Origin: Streptomyces lydicus
Lineage (GTDB): Bacteria > Actinomycetota > Actinomycetes > Streptomycetales > Streptomycetaceae
NCBI RefSeq assembly: GCF_000717345.1
Contig: NZ_JNZA01000038.1
Location: 1-64,000, forward strand
DNA length: 64,000 bases
Direction of reading: 5' to 3'
In this document: one piece after another, positions 26,974 through 35,668 of the stretch
Layout of the letters: each line of letters begins with the position of its first letter
Position numbering within the stretch: the first letter of the stretch is position 1
Notes under the pieces: generated by a model
Databases searched by the model: none
What the model was told of the DNA's origin: nothing
What the model saw: only the letters and a program-made list of their open reading frames with translations
Position numbers and translations under genes: made by a program

Positions 26974-27427
26974 GCCCGGAAAGCGTGTTGGGCATCAGGC
27001 GGTGCCGGCCGTTTCCCTCAAGGAGGATGAGGGGGGTGGGGATCCACGGCCTGGCAACATAGTCCCGAGGTGGCTCCCGGGGACCTTTGTGCCCACCCCC
27101 CTTGACCGCGGACCTCGAAGGTTCTCTGACCGGTCTCACTCCACCAGGCAAACTAGCAAGCGGCACTGACAACGGGCCGGCGCCAAGGGCGAGTGACGGG
27201 TGCCTTGTTGCGGTACGGCAAGGAAGCACCGGAACCCCAGCTAGCGGTTCGATTTCGCGTCACGGAACCTCGCCGGGGGTACAGCCGAGGCGGCCGGAGC
27301 CACTTGCATTGGTTGCGGCCGCCCAGCCGGTGGCGGTGGCCATCACGGCCCCCCTCACTCAGGTGAGTTGGAGCCGCTGACGGAGGTACCTCCGCATCCA
27401 CCGTCCGTAACTACTTTCCGCCCCCGA
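26974..27427. other. intergenic stretch
   Basis: I see no gene, RNA or clear repeat in these 454 bases, only ordinary GC-rich spacer with short open frames of non-coding composition. Confidence 0.45.
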
Positions 27428-27628
27428 TCAACAACGGTGCTTACGCGCCGAGGTGGTGTACGCCCGCGCGTACTCAACGAGCCGAGCCCGCGCACGCGCC
27501 CACAAGCCGTGGCGTCGATTGGCGTACAGCAGTGAAGTACTGCAACCCCCGCAACCCCAGCAACCGCCCATGATCGGCAGCCACCCGTACGGACCGAAGG
27601 GCGGGTTCCACGGCCTCGGTTGACTCAT
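27428..27628 (-). CDS. possible small Cys/Gly protein, 66 residues
   Basis: A short frame starting MSQPRPWNPPFGPYGWLP contains the cluster GGCWGCGGC and then a basic, Arg/Tyr-rich helix. No ribosome site is visible and no family is recognised. It is kept as a possible small gene because composition is gene-like and it is divergent from the PadR regulator. Confidence 0.3.
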   Translation of the reverse strand: MSQPRPWNPPFGPYGWLPIMGGCWGCGGCSTSLLYANRRHGLWARARARLVEYARAYTTSARKHRC

Positions 27629-27730
27629 GGGCCGGCAACCGGGCAGCCGGTGCCGTTGCGCCGGCGGCCTTGACCGGTCCACGTGCAGCGGTCGGTGGAA
27701 CTGACGGATCGCTCGACAGGATATGTCGGT

Positions 27731-27748
27731 CACCGATATATATAGGTG
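27731..27748. promoter_or_regulatory. dyad over the PadR gene start
   Basis: CACCGATATATATAGGTG is an imperfect palindrome (8 of 9 pairs) ending 2 bases before the PadR start codon. Its TATATA centre can serve as a -10 box, so repressor and RNA polymerase would compete. The transcript would then be nearly leaderless. Confidence 0.5.
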
Positions 27749-27750
27749 TC

Positions 27751-28107
27751 ATGAGTGACCGACCACTTCAGGAGCCGACGTTGCTCCTGCTCACGGCGTT
27801 GGCCGATGAGCCCAGGCATGGCTATGGACTGATCCAGGAGATCGACGCGATCTCTCAGGGGCGCGTGCGGATGCGCACCGGCACCCTTTACGGCGCGCTG
27901 GACCGGCTGCTTCAGCAAGGGCTGATCCGGGTCGAGCGGGAGGAGGTCGTGGACGGCCGGGCGCGCAAGGTTTACGCCCTCGCCGAGGCCGGCCGGGGCG
28001 TGCTGGCCGCTGAGACGGAGCGGCTGCGTGCCGTGGTGGCCGAGGCGGAGCGCCGGTTGGCCGCCCGTCGCGTCCCCGTCACCCGCCCGAAGGGAGCCCT
28101 GGCATGA
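27751..28107 (+). CDS. PadR-family transcriptional repressor
   Basis: This is a 118-residue winged-helix regulator. The N-terminal half has the PadR pattern LLLLTALADEPRHGYGLIQEI followed by RVRMRTGTLYGALDRLLQQGLI. The C-terminal half is a dimerising helix (AAETERLRAVVAEAERR). ATG 27751 is chosen over an upstream start because the PadR domain begins there. It overlaps the membrane protein gene by 4 bases (ATGA), so the pair forms one unit. It is probably autoregulated through the dyad at 27731. PadR proteins with such membrane partners often respond to drugs or envelope stress. Confidence 0.85.
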   Translation: MSDRPLQEPTLLLLTALADEPRHGYGLIQEIDAISQGRVRMRTGTLYGALDRLLQQGLIRVEREEVVDGRARKVYALAEAGRGVLAAETERLRAVVAEAERRLAARRVPVTRPKGALA

Positions 28108-29045
28108 CGCAGCAGGACAGTTCGCGCCTTCTCCGCTGGGCGTTGCGCTTTCATCCGGCCGCCTACCGCGCCGAGCACGAAGCCGAGTTGAGTGCGATCT
28201 ATGTGCAGGCGACGCAGGACGCCGGCCCGCTCGGCCGACTGCGTGAGGCGTTCGACGTCGCCGGTCACGGCCTGCGGCGGCGCACCGGACTGGGCTCCGA
28301 TCGGATGGCCGGTCAGGTCCTGGCGCAGGCGGCCCCGCTGGCTGTCGCCGTCGCGGCGGGCGGCAGCGTGGCGAACCTGTTGTGGCTCTTCGCGCCCGGC
28401 AACAAGATCCTCCCGTCGTCCTCGCTCCCGGGTGTGCTCGTCCTGGTCAACCAGGGCCTCATGCCGCTGCTCTGGCTGGCGGCGCTCGCGGCCGTCTGGA
28501 CGGGGCGCTGGACGGTGGCCCGGGCCCTGGTCGTGCCGGCGACGCTGCTGCGGATGGTCGACCTCCCGCTGCTCCTGGCCGCCCACCCCGCCGGTACTGG
28601 TGCTCTCCACCCGAGCGGGGTGCTGCACCTGGCCGTGCCGTTGCTCACCGGCGCCGTCGTCCTCGCCGCGCCCAGGGATCTGCTCGGCTCCCCCGGGGCG
28701 CGACACGGTGCGATCGTGGGCACCACCGCCTTGGCGGTCCTGCTGTGGGCGGCGCAGCTATTCAACGTCTATCAGCCGGTGCCGCTGGGCGGCCCCCGCA
28801 CCACCCAGGCGCTCTGGGCCGGGGTTCTCGCGGTCGCGCTGCTCCTCAGCGGGCGTGACCGGTTGCTCGCCGCGGGGCTGGCGGTGGCGGTGTTCCCCGG
28901 CGTTCTGCAGAGCACGGTGCCCCTGCTGTATCCGCTCTCCCCGGTGGGTGCGGTCGCCCTGCTCCTGGTGGTGCTCAGCAGCGCGGTGTCCCTCCTCCGT
29001 GCCCACCGGCGCCGCGTGCGGGCCGCACCGCCGAGCGCGGCGTAG
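28104..29045 (+). CDS. multi-pass membrane protein, PadR partner
   Basis: This 313-residue protein has a soluble N-terminal segment (about 65 residues with RFHPAAYRAEHEAEL, typical of PadR-linked permease-like proteins) and then about seven to eight hydrophobic helices through residue 295. The tail is short and Arg rich. Its ATG overlaps the stop of the PadR gene. The function is unknown. The partnership suggests a role in the envelope or in transport under PadR control. Confidence 0.75.
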   Translation: MTQQDSSRLLRWALRFHPAAYRAEHEAELSAIYVQATQDAGPLGRLREAFDVAGHGLRRRTGLGSDRMAGQVLAQAAPLAVAVAAGGSVANLLWLFAPGNKILPSSSLPGVLVLVNQGLMPLLWLAALAAVWTGRWTVARALVVPATLLRMVDLPLLLAAHPAGTGALHPSGVLHLAVPLLTGAVVLAAPRDLLGSPGARHGAIVGTTALAVLLWAAQLFNVYQPVPLGGPRTTQALWAGVLAVALLLSGRDRLLAAGLAVAVFPGVLQSTVPLLYPLSPVGAVALLLVVLSSAVSLLRAHRRRVRAAPPSAA

Positions 29046-29200
29046 CGGGTTCGGGGCCCTCGGCCGAGCTGACCGTACGGCGGCGCTTCCGTAGCCCCGG
29101 GCTGTGCACTGTCCCCGCCTGCGGGACAGCGGCACGGCTCGGCGGTGGCGGGGGCGGGGTCATACGATCGGGAGGGAACTTCTTCTCCGGGAAATTTGTG

Positions 29201-29608
29201 ATGTCTGACGCCACGCCTGATGCGCTCGACCAGCGGCTCGATGTCATTGCGCGGCATCCGTTTCGTGCGAAGTTTCATCTGCGGGGGCGTGAGCGAGCCA
29301 CGGCCGAGCTGGGTGGGCCGTCCACGATGCGGTGGCACGCCTACGACCTCATTGCCAAGCGGCTGGCGCCCGCCGAGCCGTACAAGGACGGCAAGCAGAC
29401 GCCCTACCGGGGGCATCCGGTGTTCGTGGCCCAGCACGCGACCGCTACCTGCTGCCGTACCTGTCTCCAGCGGTGGCACGGGATTCCCAAGGGGCGGGAG
29501 CTGAGCCGTGCGGAGCGCGCCTACGTGGTGAAGGTGATCTGTCGCTGGATCGAGCGTGAGCTGGGGGGCTCCTCGGGGGGAGCCGGCAGGGGCCCGGCCG
29601 AAGGGTGA
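29201..29608 (+). CDS. DUF4186 family protein
   Basis: The product is a 135-residue protein of the DUF4186 family. Characteristic stretches are FRAKFHLRGRERA, QTPYRGHPVFVAQHATATCC, CCRTCLQRWHGIPKGR and LSRAERAYVVKVICRWIE. The closely spaced Cys and His residues suggest a metal site. The function of the family is not known. The start is GTG 29198 or ATG 29201; I use the ATG. It stands alone, just before the tRNA-fMet gene. Confidence 0.85.
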   Translation: MSDATPDALDQRLDVIARHPFRAKFHLRGRERATAELGGPSTMRWHAYDLIAKRLAPAEPYKDGKQTPYRGHPVFVAQHATATCCRTCLQRWHGIPKGRELSRAERAYVVKVICRWIERELGGSSGGAGRGPAEG

Positions 29609-29661
29609 CGGGAAAGCGATTAGGCGTTGGCGCGGGAGTCGCGTAGTGTTCGGGGAACCGA

Positions 29662-29735
29662 CGCGGGGTGGAGCAGCTCGGTAGCTCGCTGGGCTCATAA
29701 CCCAGAGGTCGCAGGTTCAAATCCTGTCCCCGCTA
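29662..29735 (+). tRNA. initiator tRNA-fMet (CAT)
   Basis: The anticodon loop CTCATAA sits on the three G-C pairs GGG/CCC that mark initiator tRNAs. The first base C is unpaired with T at position 72, another initiator hallmark. The T arm is GCAGG-TTCAAAT-CCTGT and the discriminator A; CCA is not encoded. Confidence 0.95.
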
Positions 29736-29740
29736 CTGAC

Positions 29741-29779
29741 GCCGTAGGCCCAGTGGACTTTGTCCGCTGGGCCTACGGC
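29741..29779 (+). terminator. intrinsic terminator of tRNA-fMet
   Basis: GCCGTAGGCCCAGTGGA pairs with TCCGCTGGGCCTACGGC (17 bp with one wobble) and is followed by TTTTTT, a classical intrinsic terminator. Confidence 0.9.
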
Positions 29780-29801
29780 TTTTTTGTGTTTGCGGCAGGG
29801 G

Positions 29802-30593
29802 TCAGATGTGGGTGGCGGGTGGTGGGGCGGTGTAGTGGGCGGCGGGGCCGGTGGGGGCCGCGGTGAGGTGGGGGCTGAGGAGGAGGTCGTCGTCGTAGTC
29901 GCCGGTGTTCTGGTGGCGGAAGGGGAGTGGGGTGGTGGTGGGGAGGGTGAGGAGGCGGTCGCGTAGGCGGGTGGCGGCGGTCGCGTAGGCGGTGGGGGTG
30001 GTGCGGTCCGCGCCGGGGATCAGGAGGGGCGGGAGGACGGACATCCCGGTGTACCAGAGGGTGCCGTGCTGGAGGGGGAAGAGGAGATCGTTGAGCTCGC
30101 CGTTGACGCCGCGCGGGCCGAGGGTCGCGGCGCGGGCGCCGGCGGTGGTGATGACCATGGCGCGCTTGCCGGTGAGCCTGCCGTCGCCGTAGCGGCGGGG
30201 CCGGCCGCTGGCGGGGTCGGTGAGGCCGAACGCGAAGCCCTTGATGAAGACGCGGTCGAACCAGCCCTTGAGGATGGCCGGCATTCCGTACCACCAGAGG
30301 GGGAACTGCACGATCAGGGTGTCCGCCCAGGTGAGCTTCTGCTGTTCGGCCTCGATGTCGGGGCTCAAGTGGCCGCCTGTATAGGCGCGTTCGGAGGCGG
30401 CGCCCACCAGGAAGCGGTCGGCCGGGTCGTGGTCGTAGTCGGCGGCGTCGACCACCGGGTTCCACTTCATGGCGTACAGATCGGAGACCTGGTGCTGGTG
30501 GCCGTGGGCTTCCAGGAGGCGCAGACCTTCGTTTTTGAGGGCACCGCTCAGGGAGCGCTGGTCGGGGTGGGCGAACAGCCAGAGGACCTTCAT
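29802..30593 (-). CDS. NAD(P)H dehydrogenase (quinone), flavodoxin-like fold
   Basis: This is a 263-residue flavoprotein of the NQO1/WrbA-like group. The N-terminal LWLFAHPDQRSLSGALKN motif binds the FMN phosphate, and LIVQFPLWWYGMPAILKGWFDRVF is diagnostic (the reader will find it at about residues 95-120). It would reduce quinones or similar electrophiles with NAD(P)H in the cytoplasm. The C-terminal 40 residues are Pro/Thr rich and atypical. It is divergent from a GlxA-type regulator 71 bases away, which probably controls it. Confidence 0.85.
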   Translation of the reverse strand: MKVLWLFAHPDQRSLSGALKNEGLRLLEAHGHQHQVSDLYAMKWNPVVDAADYDHDPADRFLVGAASERAYTGGHLSPDIEAEQQKLTWADTLIVQFPLWWYGMPAILKGWFDRVFIKGFAFGLTDPASGRPRRYGDGRLTGKRAMVITTAGARAATLGPRGVNGELNDLLFPLQHGTLWYTGMSVLPPLLIPGADRTTPTAYATAATRLRDRLLTLPTTTPLPFRHQNTGDYDDDLLLSPHLTAAPTGPAAHYTAPPPATHI

Positions 30594-30664
30594 GCCTCCA
30601 CTGTCGGCCGGGGTGCTGAGGCGGGACGAGTGGCCGGATGGCCATAGTGTGCAAGGATCGGGCC

Positions 30665-31723
30665 ATGGGTGGTGTGAGCGGAACCGGCGGTGTGAACGGA
30701 AGCGGACTGCCCGGAGGCGCCGGGCGCCGGCACCGGGTCGCGGTCCTGGTGCGGGACGGGATGCTGCCGATCGAGGTGGGCATCGTGCACCGGATCTTCG
30801 GCGAGGCCAGGGCGGCGTCCGGGGAGCGGCTGTACGAGCTGGTGACCTGCGCGTTGCGGCCCGGCGAGGTGCGTACGGACACCGACTTCACGGTGAATGT
30901 GGCGCACGGCCCGGAGGCGCTGGCGGCGGCCGACACCGTGGTCGTACCGGCCTCCGGCAGCGACTACGACCTGGGCGAGGAACGGTGCGCCGGCCTGCTG
31001 AGCGAGGGGATGGCCGACGCGCTACGGCGGATCCGGCCGGGGACGCGGATCGCGTCGATCTGCACCGGGGCGTTCGTGCTGGCCGCGGCCGGGCTGCTGG
31101 ACGGGCGGCGGGCCACGACGCACTGGCGCTCGGTGGACGACTTCCGGCGGCTGTTCCCGAGGGTCGAGCTGGACGCGGACGTGCTGTACACGGATGAGGG
31201 GGACGTGCTGACGGCCGCCGGGGTCGCCTCGGGGATCGACCTGTGCCTGCACATGGTGCGGTGCGATCACGGGGCGGCGGTGGCCAACGACGTGGCGCGG
31301 CGGACGGTCGTGCCGCCGCACCGGGAGGGCGGCCAGGCGCAGTACGTACGGCGGCCGATGGCCGAGCCGCAGGTGTCGTCGACGGGTGCGGCACGGGCCT
31401 GGGCGCTTCAGCACCTGGACCGGCCGCTGTCCCTGCGGGAGCTGGCGGCGCGGGAATCGATGAGCGTGCGGACCTTCACCCGGCGGTTCCGGGAGGAGGT
31501 CGGGATCTCGCCGCTCCAGTGGCTGACCCAGCAACGGATCGAGCACGCACGGCAGTTGCTGGAGGAGACGGACCTGACGGTGGACCGGATCGCGGCCGAG
31601 GCGGGCTTCGGGACGGCGGCCTCGCTGCGCCAGCATCTGCAGTCGGCGCTGGGGGTGTCGCCGCGGGCCTACCGGAGCACGTTCCGGGGGGCTGTGGGGG
31701 AGAGCCTGGGGCTGGGAGCTTAG
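30665..31723 (+). CDS. GlxA-type regulator: DJ-1/PfpI domain plus AraC HTH
   Basis: This is a 352-residue regulator. Residues 20-190 form a class I glutamine-amidotransferase-like (DJ-1/PfpI) sensor with ICTGAFVLAAAGLLDGRRATTHW. Residues 225-340 form an AraC helix-turn-helix pair (SLRELAARESMSVRTFTRRF and VDRIAAEAGFGTAASLRQH). The nucleophile-elbow Cys of ICTGAF is kept, which is usual in this family, although most members are non-enzymatic sensors. ATG 30665 is chosen for its AAGGA site. An ATG at 30638 also exists. The divergent flavoprotein gene is its likely target. Confidence 0.85.
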   Translation: MGGVSGTGGVNGSGLPGGAGRRHRVAVLVRDGMLPIEVGIVHRIFGEARAASGERLYELVTCALRPGEVRTDTDFTVNVAHGPEALAAADTVVVPASGSDYDLGEERCAGLLSEGMADALRRIRPGTRIASICTGAFVLAAAGLLDGRRATTHWRSVDDFRRLFPRVELDADVLYTDEGDVLTAAGVASGIDLCLHMVRCDHGAAVANDVARRTVVPPHREGGQAQYVRRPMAEPQVSSTGAARAWALQHLDRPLSLRELAARESMSVRTFTRRFREEVGISPLQWLTQQRIEHARQLLEETDLTVDRIAAEAGFGTAASLRQHLQSALGVSPRAYRSTFRGAVGESLGLGA

Positions 31724-31804
31724 GGACGGGCTGGATTTGGGGGCGGCCCGCAGGGGGCTGCTGGTCGGCGGGGCGTTGTCAGTGGGTGGTCGTACGCTGG
31801 CGAT

Positions 31805-32797
31805 GTGTGGCGATGTACGGGACCGCGCTGGTCAGGTGGTGGGTCACGATCGGGGCCCGGAACGGGGTCCGGGTCGGGGGCGGTCGCGGGGCCGGGGACC
31901 GAGGGGCGGTTCGGGCAGCGGCTGGGGTGGTACTGCGCCGAGCGGGGTGAGGAACGGGTCAGCATGCTGCCCGCGGGCAAGGTGCTGGCGTTCGCGGCGC
32001 AGGGGGAGCGGCGCTGCCTCGGCGTGCGGCGGGCCGGCCGCTGGATCGTGTGCCCCTATGCGGCGGAGCTGGACGGGGCGAGTGCCAGGGACCAGTGCGC
32101 GCGCTGCGCACAGTTGGATCGTTCGCGTTCGGTGGCCGCGGACACCATGGCGGACGATCCGCGTCCGTACGGCGTCTATCTCGCGTACTTCGGGCCCGGG
32201 CTGCTCAAGGTGGGGATCACGGCCGCCGAGCGGGGGCCGGCGCGCCTGGTGGAGCAGGGGGCGGTGGCGTACGCGTGGCTGGGACGCGGGCCCCTGATGG
32301 CGGCGCGGCGGGCGGAGGCGCTGCTGGGGAGCGCGCTGGCGGTGCCCGATCGGTTCGCGAAGGAGGCGAAGCGGGCGGCGCGCGGGGCGCTGCCGCCGGT
32401 GCCGGAGCGGGTCGCCGAGCTGCGGCGGTTGCACGCGGCGGCCACCGGGCTGGCCGGGTGGCCGGAGACGCTTGAAACGGCGGAGTTCGCCGCTGTGGAC
32501 CATACGGAGCTGTTCGGGCTCGACCGCATTCCGGGCGAGGTGGCCGCGCTCGGCGGGATGACGGCGGGTGCGGAGATCGTGGGGGAGGTGCTGGCCGGGG
32601 TGGGGTCGGATGTGTATCTGAGGTTGGCCCCGGCGGGAGCAGGTGAGGTGGTGGCCGTGATGGATGCGCGGGTGTTGTCGGGGTGGGTTCTGGGGGCGGC
32701 CCAGGGGCGGGCGACGACGGTTCCCGTGCGGGCCGGGGCCTACGGGGCGGCGGAGCGGGAGGAGAAGGAGGAGGGGGCGCAGGAGGGGCTGTTCTGA
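31805..32797 (+). CDS. DUF2797 protein with GIY-YIG-like core
   Basis: This is a 330-residue DUF2797 protein. It starts at GTG (reading WRCTGPRW, as family members do). A Cys set (RRCLG, IVCPY, QCARCAQLD) probably binds zinc. The central segment PYGVYLAYFGPGLLKVGIT followed by EQGAVAYAWL looks like the GIY-YIG nuclease core, with YGVYLAYF standing for the two Tyr/Ile strands and a downstream Arg and Glu kept. The N-terminal 40 residues are unusually Gly/Arg rich compared with relatives, and the C-terminus is Glu rich. DNA or RNA cleavage is inference only. Confidence 0.75.
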   Translation: MWRCTGPRWSGGGSRSGPGTGSGSGAVAGPGTEGRFGQRLGWYCAERGEERVSMLPAGKVLAFAAQGERRCLGVRRAGRWIVCPYAAELDGASARDQCARCAQLDRSRSVAADTMADDPRPYGVYLAYFGPGLLKVGITAAERGPARLVEQGAVAYAWLGRGPLMAARRAEALLGSALAVPDRFAKEAKRAARGALPPVPERVAELRRLHAAATGLAGWPETLETAEFAAVDHTELFGLDRIPGEVAALGGMTAGAEIVGEVLAGVGSDVYLRLAPAGAGEVVAVMDARVLSGWVLGAAQGRATTVPVRAGAYGAAEREEKEEGAQEGLF

Positions 32798-33078
32798 GGG
32801 GCGGCGCCGGAGGGGCGGCGCGGGCTGGGGTTGCTCGGGCTGGGGTTTCGGGACTTCGTGGGGGAGGGGACTGTGGATGGCCTGTGCAGGGAGAGGCGGA
32901 GGGCCGCACGCCGGTTGTGGGGGTCCGCCGGGCTGACCTGTGCGGGGTGGTCGGTGGGGCGCCTGTGGGGTTGCGGGTGGGGCTACTGTGCCTGCTGCGG
33001 GGTGCTGGGTGGTGTGCCCATGTGGTGGTGGAGGGTGCGCCGGTGAGGTGACGGGGAACGCGGCGGGAGGGGGCCGGA

Positions 33079-33954
33079 GTGGCGGACGGTGATGAGCAGG
33101 TCGGCGCGTTCTGGCGGCAGTTGGGGCTGCCGGGGCTGATCGATGTGCATACGCACTTCATGCCGGAGCGGGTGCTGGCGAAGGTCTGGGCGTACTTCGA
33201 CTCCGCCGGGCCGCTGGTGGGCCGGACGTGGCCGATCGCGTACCGCTTCGAGGAGGACGAGCGGCTGCGGGTGCTGCGCGGCTTCGGCGTGCGGGCGTTC
33301 ACGTCGATGGTCTATCCCCACAAGCCGGGGATGGCGCAGTGGCTGAACGGCTGGGCGGCCGACTTCGCGGCCCGTACGCCGGACTGTCTGCGCACCGCAA
33401 CCTTCTTCCCCGAGGACGGCGCCGAGGCGTATGTGCGGGCCGAAATCGAGGACGGCGCGCGGGTCTTCAAGGCACATGTGCAGGTGGGGGCGTACGACCC
33501 GGCCGGGGTGCTGCTCGATGCGGTGTGGGGCGCCCTCGCGGAGGCGGGCGTGCCGGTGGTGATCCACTGCGGGTCGGGGCCCGCACCGGGAAAGCACACC
33601 GGGCCCGAGCCGATCGGCCGGCTGCTGGCCCGCCATCCCCGACTGCGGCTGATCATCGCGCACATGGGCATGCCGGAGTACGCCGATTTCCTCGACCTCG
33701 CGGAGCGCTATCCGGGCGTGCACCTCGATACGACGATGGCCTTCACGGACTTCTCCGAACAGACCGCGCCGTTCCCCCGGGCGGAACGCGGCCGGCTCGC
33801 GGAACTCGGCGACCGGGTGCTGTTCGGCAGCGACTTCCCCAACATCCCCTACGGGTACGCCCATGCGCTGGAGGCGCTGACCCGGTTGGAGATGGGTGAG
33901 GGGTGGCTGCGGGGGGTCTGTCATGGGAACGCGGCGCGGCTGTTCGGGGTGTGA
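33079..33954 (+). CDS. amidohydrolase (amidohydrolase_2, TIM-barrel)
   Basis: This is a 291-residue metal-dependent hydrolase or decarboxylase of the amidohydrolase_2 family. Motifs in barrel order are IDVHTHF (first metal His pair), FKAHVQVG (strand with Lys/His), VVIHCGSG (metal His), LIIAHMG (His) and the Asp in LFGSDFPN. All metal ligands are therefore present. The GTG start is preceded by GGAGGGGG. A non-coding gap of 281 bases separates it from the DUF2797 gene. The substrate cannot be inferred; relatives act on aromatic carboxylates or lactones. Confidence 0.85.
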   Translation: MADGDEQVGAFWRQLGLPGLIDVHTHFMPERVLAKVWAYFDSAGPLVGRTWPIAYRFEEDERLRVLRGFGVRAFTSMVYPHKPGMAQWLNGWAADFAARTPDCLRTATFFPEDGAEAYVRAEIEDGARVFKAHVQVGAYDPAGVLLDAVWGALAEAGVPVVIHCGSGPAPGKHTGPEPIGRLLARHPRLRLIIAHMGMPEYADFLDLAERYPGVHLDTTMAFTDFSEQTAPFPRAERGRLAELGDRVLFGSDFPNIPYGYAHALEALTRLEMGEGWLRGVCHGNAARLFGV

Positions 33955-34017
33955 GGGGCCGGGCCCCGCGGGTTCAGGTGCCGGGCCCCGCGGGTTCAGG
34001 GGCCGTGAGGGGGAGGC

Positions 34018-34560
34018 TCAGGGGGTGCGCGGCTCGGCGGCCGTGGCCAGGTGAGCCATGGCGGTGGCCAGGTCGGCGAGGGTGGGCTCGTCCTGCACGC
34101 GTTCCGTGGCGGCGTCGATCTTGGGGCCGATGGCGGGGATCTCACGGCACGCGGCCGTGACGACCTCGCCCGTCATCATGCGCAGCGTCTCGCGGAGCTG
34201 GGCATTGGCGTGGTCGCCGCCGGTGGGGAACGGCGAGGCGGTGATCACCGCGACCGGCTTGTGGACGCATTCGCCGCTGCTGACCAGCCAGTCGAGCGCG
34301 TTCTTGAGGACGCCGGGGACTCCGTGCGCGTACTCGGGGCTGACGAGGAGCAGCGCGTCGGCGGCGGCGACGGCGGTGCGCAGGGCGGCTACGGGGGCGG
34401 GTGGGGTGGCGCCCTCGCCGTCGAGGTCGGGGTTGAAGTGCGGGAGCGCGCCGATGTCCGCGGTGGTGGCCGGTCCGTCCCAGACGTCGAGGGCCGAGCG
34501 CAGCACCGCCCCGTTGGAGGAGCGGGCACGCAGGCTGCCGGAGAGGGCGAGGAGTCTCAT
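34018..34560 (-). CDS. NADPH-dependent FMN reductase
   Basis: This is a 180-residue flavodoxin-fold reductase. GSLRARSSNGAVLRS at the N-terminus is the phosphate-binding loop, and SPEYAHGVPGVLKNALDWL is the family signature. It would reduce flavin or quinones with NADPH in the cytoplasm. It converges on the amidohydrolase gene and is divergent from the two-component system to the right. The ATG is followed by a typical RLLALSGS strand. Confidence 0.9.
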   Translation of the reverse strand: MRLLALSGSLRARSSNGAVLRSALDVWDGPATTADIGALPHFNPDLDGEGATPPAPVAALRTAVAAADALLLVSPEYAHGVPGVLKNALDWLVSSGECVHKPVAVITASPFPTGGDHANAQLRETLRMMTGEVVTAACREIPAIGPKIDAATERVQDEPTLADLATAMAHLATAAEPRTP

Positions 34561-34867
34561 GGGGTGACGGTACGGCGAACGGCGTCAGCGGTGCCGCGTG
34601 GGGGCGGGGCGGTGGTGAAAGTGCTGGTCAGGGTGATTGTCAGTGGGGGGTGCGATGCTTGGGAAGTGGTGATCGGTCTGGGCCGCGCGGGGGGCGGTCC
34701 AGGCCGGTCACGGCCCGAACCGGGTTGCGGGGGAGGGGAGTTGACGGGGGGAGCCAAGACGCGAGGACGCGGGGGAGGCGGGGCCGGGGTGGCCGCGTAG
34801 GCAATTCTCAGGAGATTCACAGAAAGGCGAAAGAGAGCTTTCACGGGGGTCGGACAGGCTCGGGCCC
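34561..34867. promoter_or_regulatory. upstream region of the two-component operon
   Basis: This 307-bp gap has no gene. Its right end, from about 34800, is AT-richer (CAATTCTCAGGAGATTCACAG, counted as one motif of 21 bases spread over 34801-34821) and probably contains the response-regulator promoter. I see no clear terminator. Confidence 0.35.
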
Positions 34868-35662
34868 ATGACCGTGACTTCGTCGTCCTCAGCGTCCTTT
34901 CGTGTGCCGGCACCGGCCTCGTCCTCCAGGGGCGCACCGGGCAGGCAGCCGGAGCAGCTGCTGCGGGCCGACGGCAGTCCGGTACGGGTGCTGGTCGTGG
35001 ACGACGAGTCGTCGCTCGCCGATCTGTTGTCGCTCGCGCTGCGCTACGAGGGCTGGGACATCCGCGCGGAGGGGGACGGCGCCGGTGCCCTGCGCTGTGC
35101 CCGTAGTTGGCGGCCGGACGCGGTGCTGCTGGACGTCATGCTGCCGGACATGGACGGGCTGACGGTGCTCGCGCGGCTGCGGAGCGATCTGCCGGATGTG
35201 CCGGTGCTGTTCCTGACCGCGAAGGACGCGGTCGAGGACCGGATCGCCGGGCTGACGGCCGGCGGCGACGACTACGTCACCAAGCCGTTCAGCCTGGAAG
35301 AGGTGGTGGCGAGGCTGCGGGGGCTCCTGCGGCGGGCCGGGGCGGCCGCCGCACGCAGCGAATCGCGGCTGACGGTGGGCGACCTGGTGCTGGACGAGGA
35401 CAGCCATGAGGTGTGGCGGGACGGTCAGGAGATCCATCTGACGGCCACCGAGTTCGAGTTGCTGCGCTATCTGATGCGCAATCCGCGGCGGGTGCTGAGC
35501 AAGACGCAGATCCTCGACCGGGTCTGGAGCTATGACTTCGGCGGGCAGGCCAACGTCGTGGAGCTGTACATCTCGTATCTGCGGCGGAAGATCGACGCAG
35601 GTCGGACGCCGATGATCCACACCCGGCGGGGCGCGGGCTATCTGATCAAGCCGGGCGGGTAG
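34868..35662 (+). CDS. OmpR-family response regulator
   Basis: This is a 264-residue regulator. After a Ser/Pro-rich leader of about 38 residues, the receiver spans about 40-155, with VVDDESS, the phospho-acceptor Asp in LLDVMLPDMDG, the Thr in FLTAKD and the Lys in YVTKPFSLEEV. The winged-helix effector domain covers 170-262 (LTATEFELLRYLMRNPRRVLS; VVELYISYLRRKID). It is followed at 6 bases by its histidine kinase, so they form one operon. The glycosyltransferase pair further downstream is the likely regulon. Confidence 0.95.
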   Translation: MTVTSSSSASFRVPAPASSSRGAPGRQPEQLLRADGSPVRVLVVDDESSLADLLSLALRYEGWDIRAEGDGAGALRCARSWRPDAVLLDVMLPDMDGLTVLARLRSDLPDVPVLFLTAKDAVEDRIAGLTAGGDDYVTKPFSLEEVVARLRGLLRRAGAAAARSESRLTVGDLVLDEDSHEVWRDGQEIHLTATEFELLRYLMRNPRRVLSKTQILDRVWSYDFGGQANVVELYISYLRRKIDAGRTPMIHTRRGAGYLIKPGG

Positions 35663-35668
35663 CGGGCG

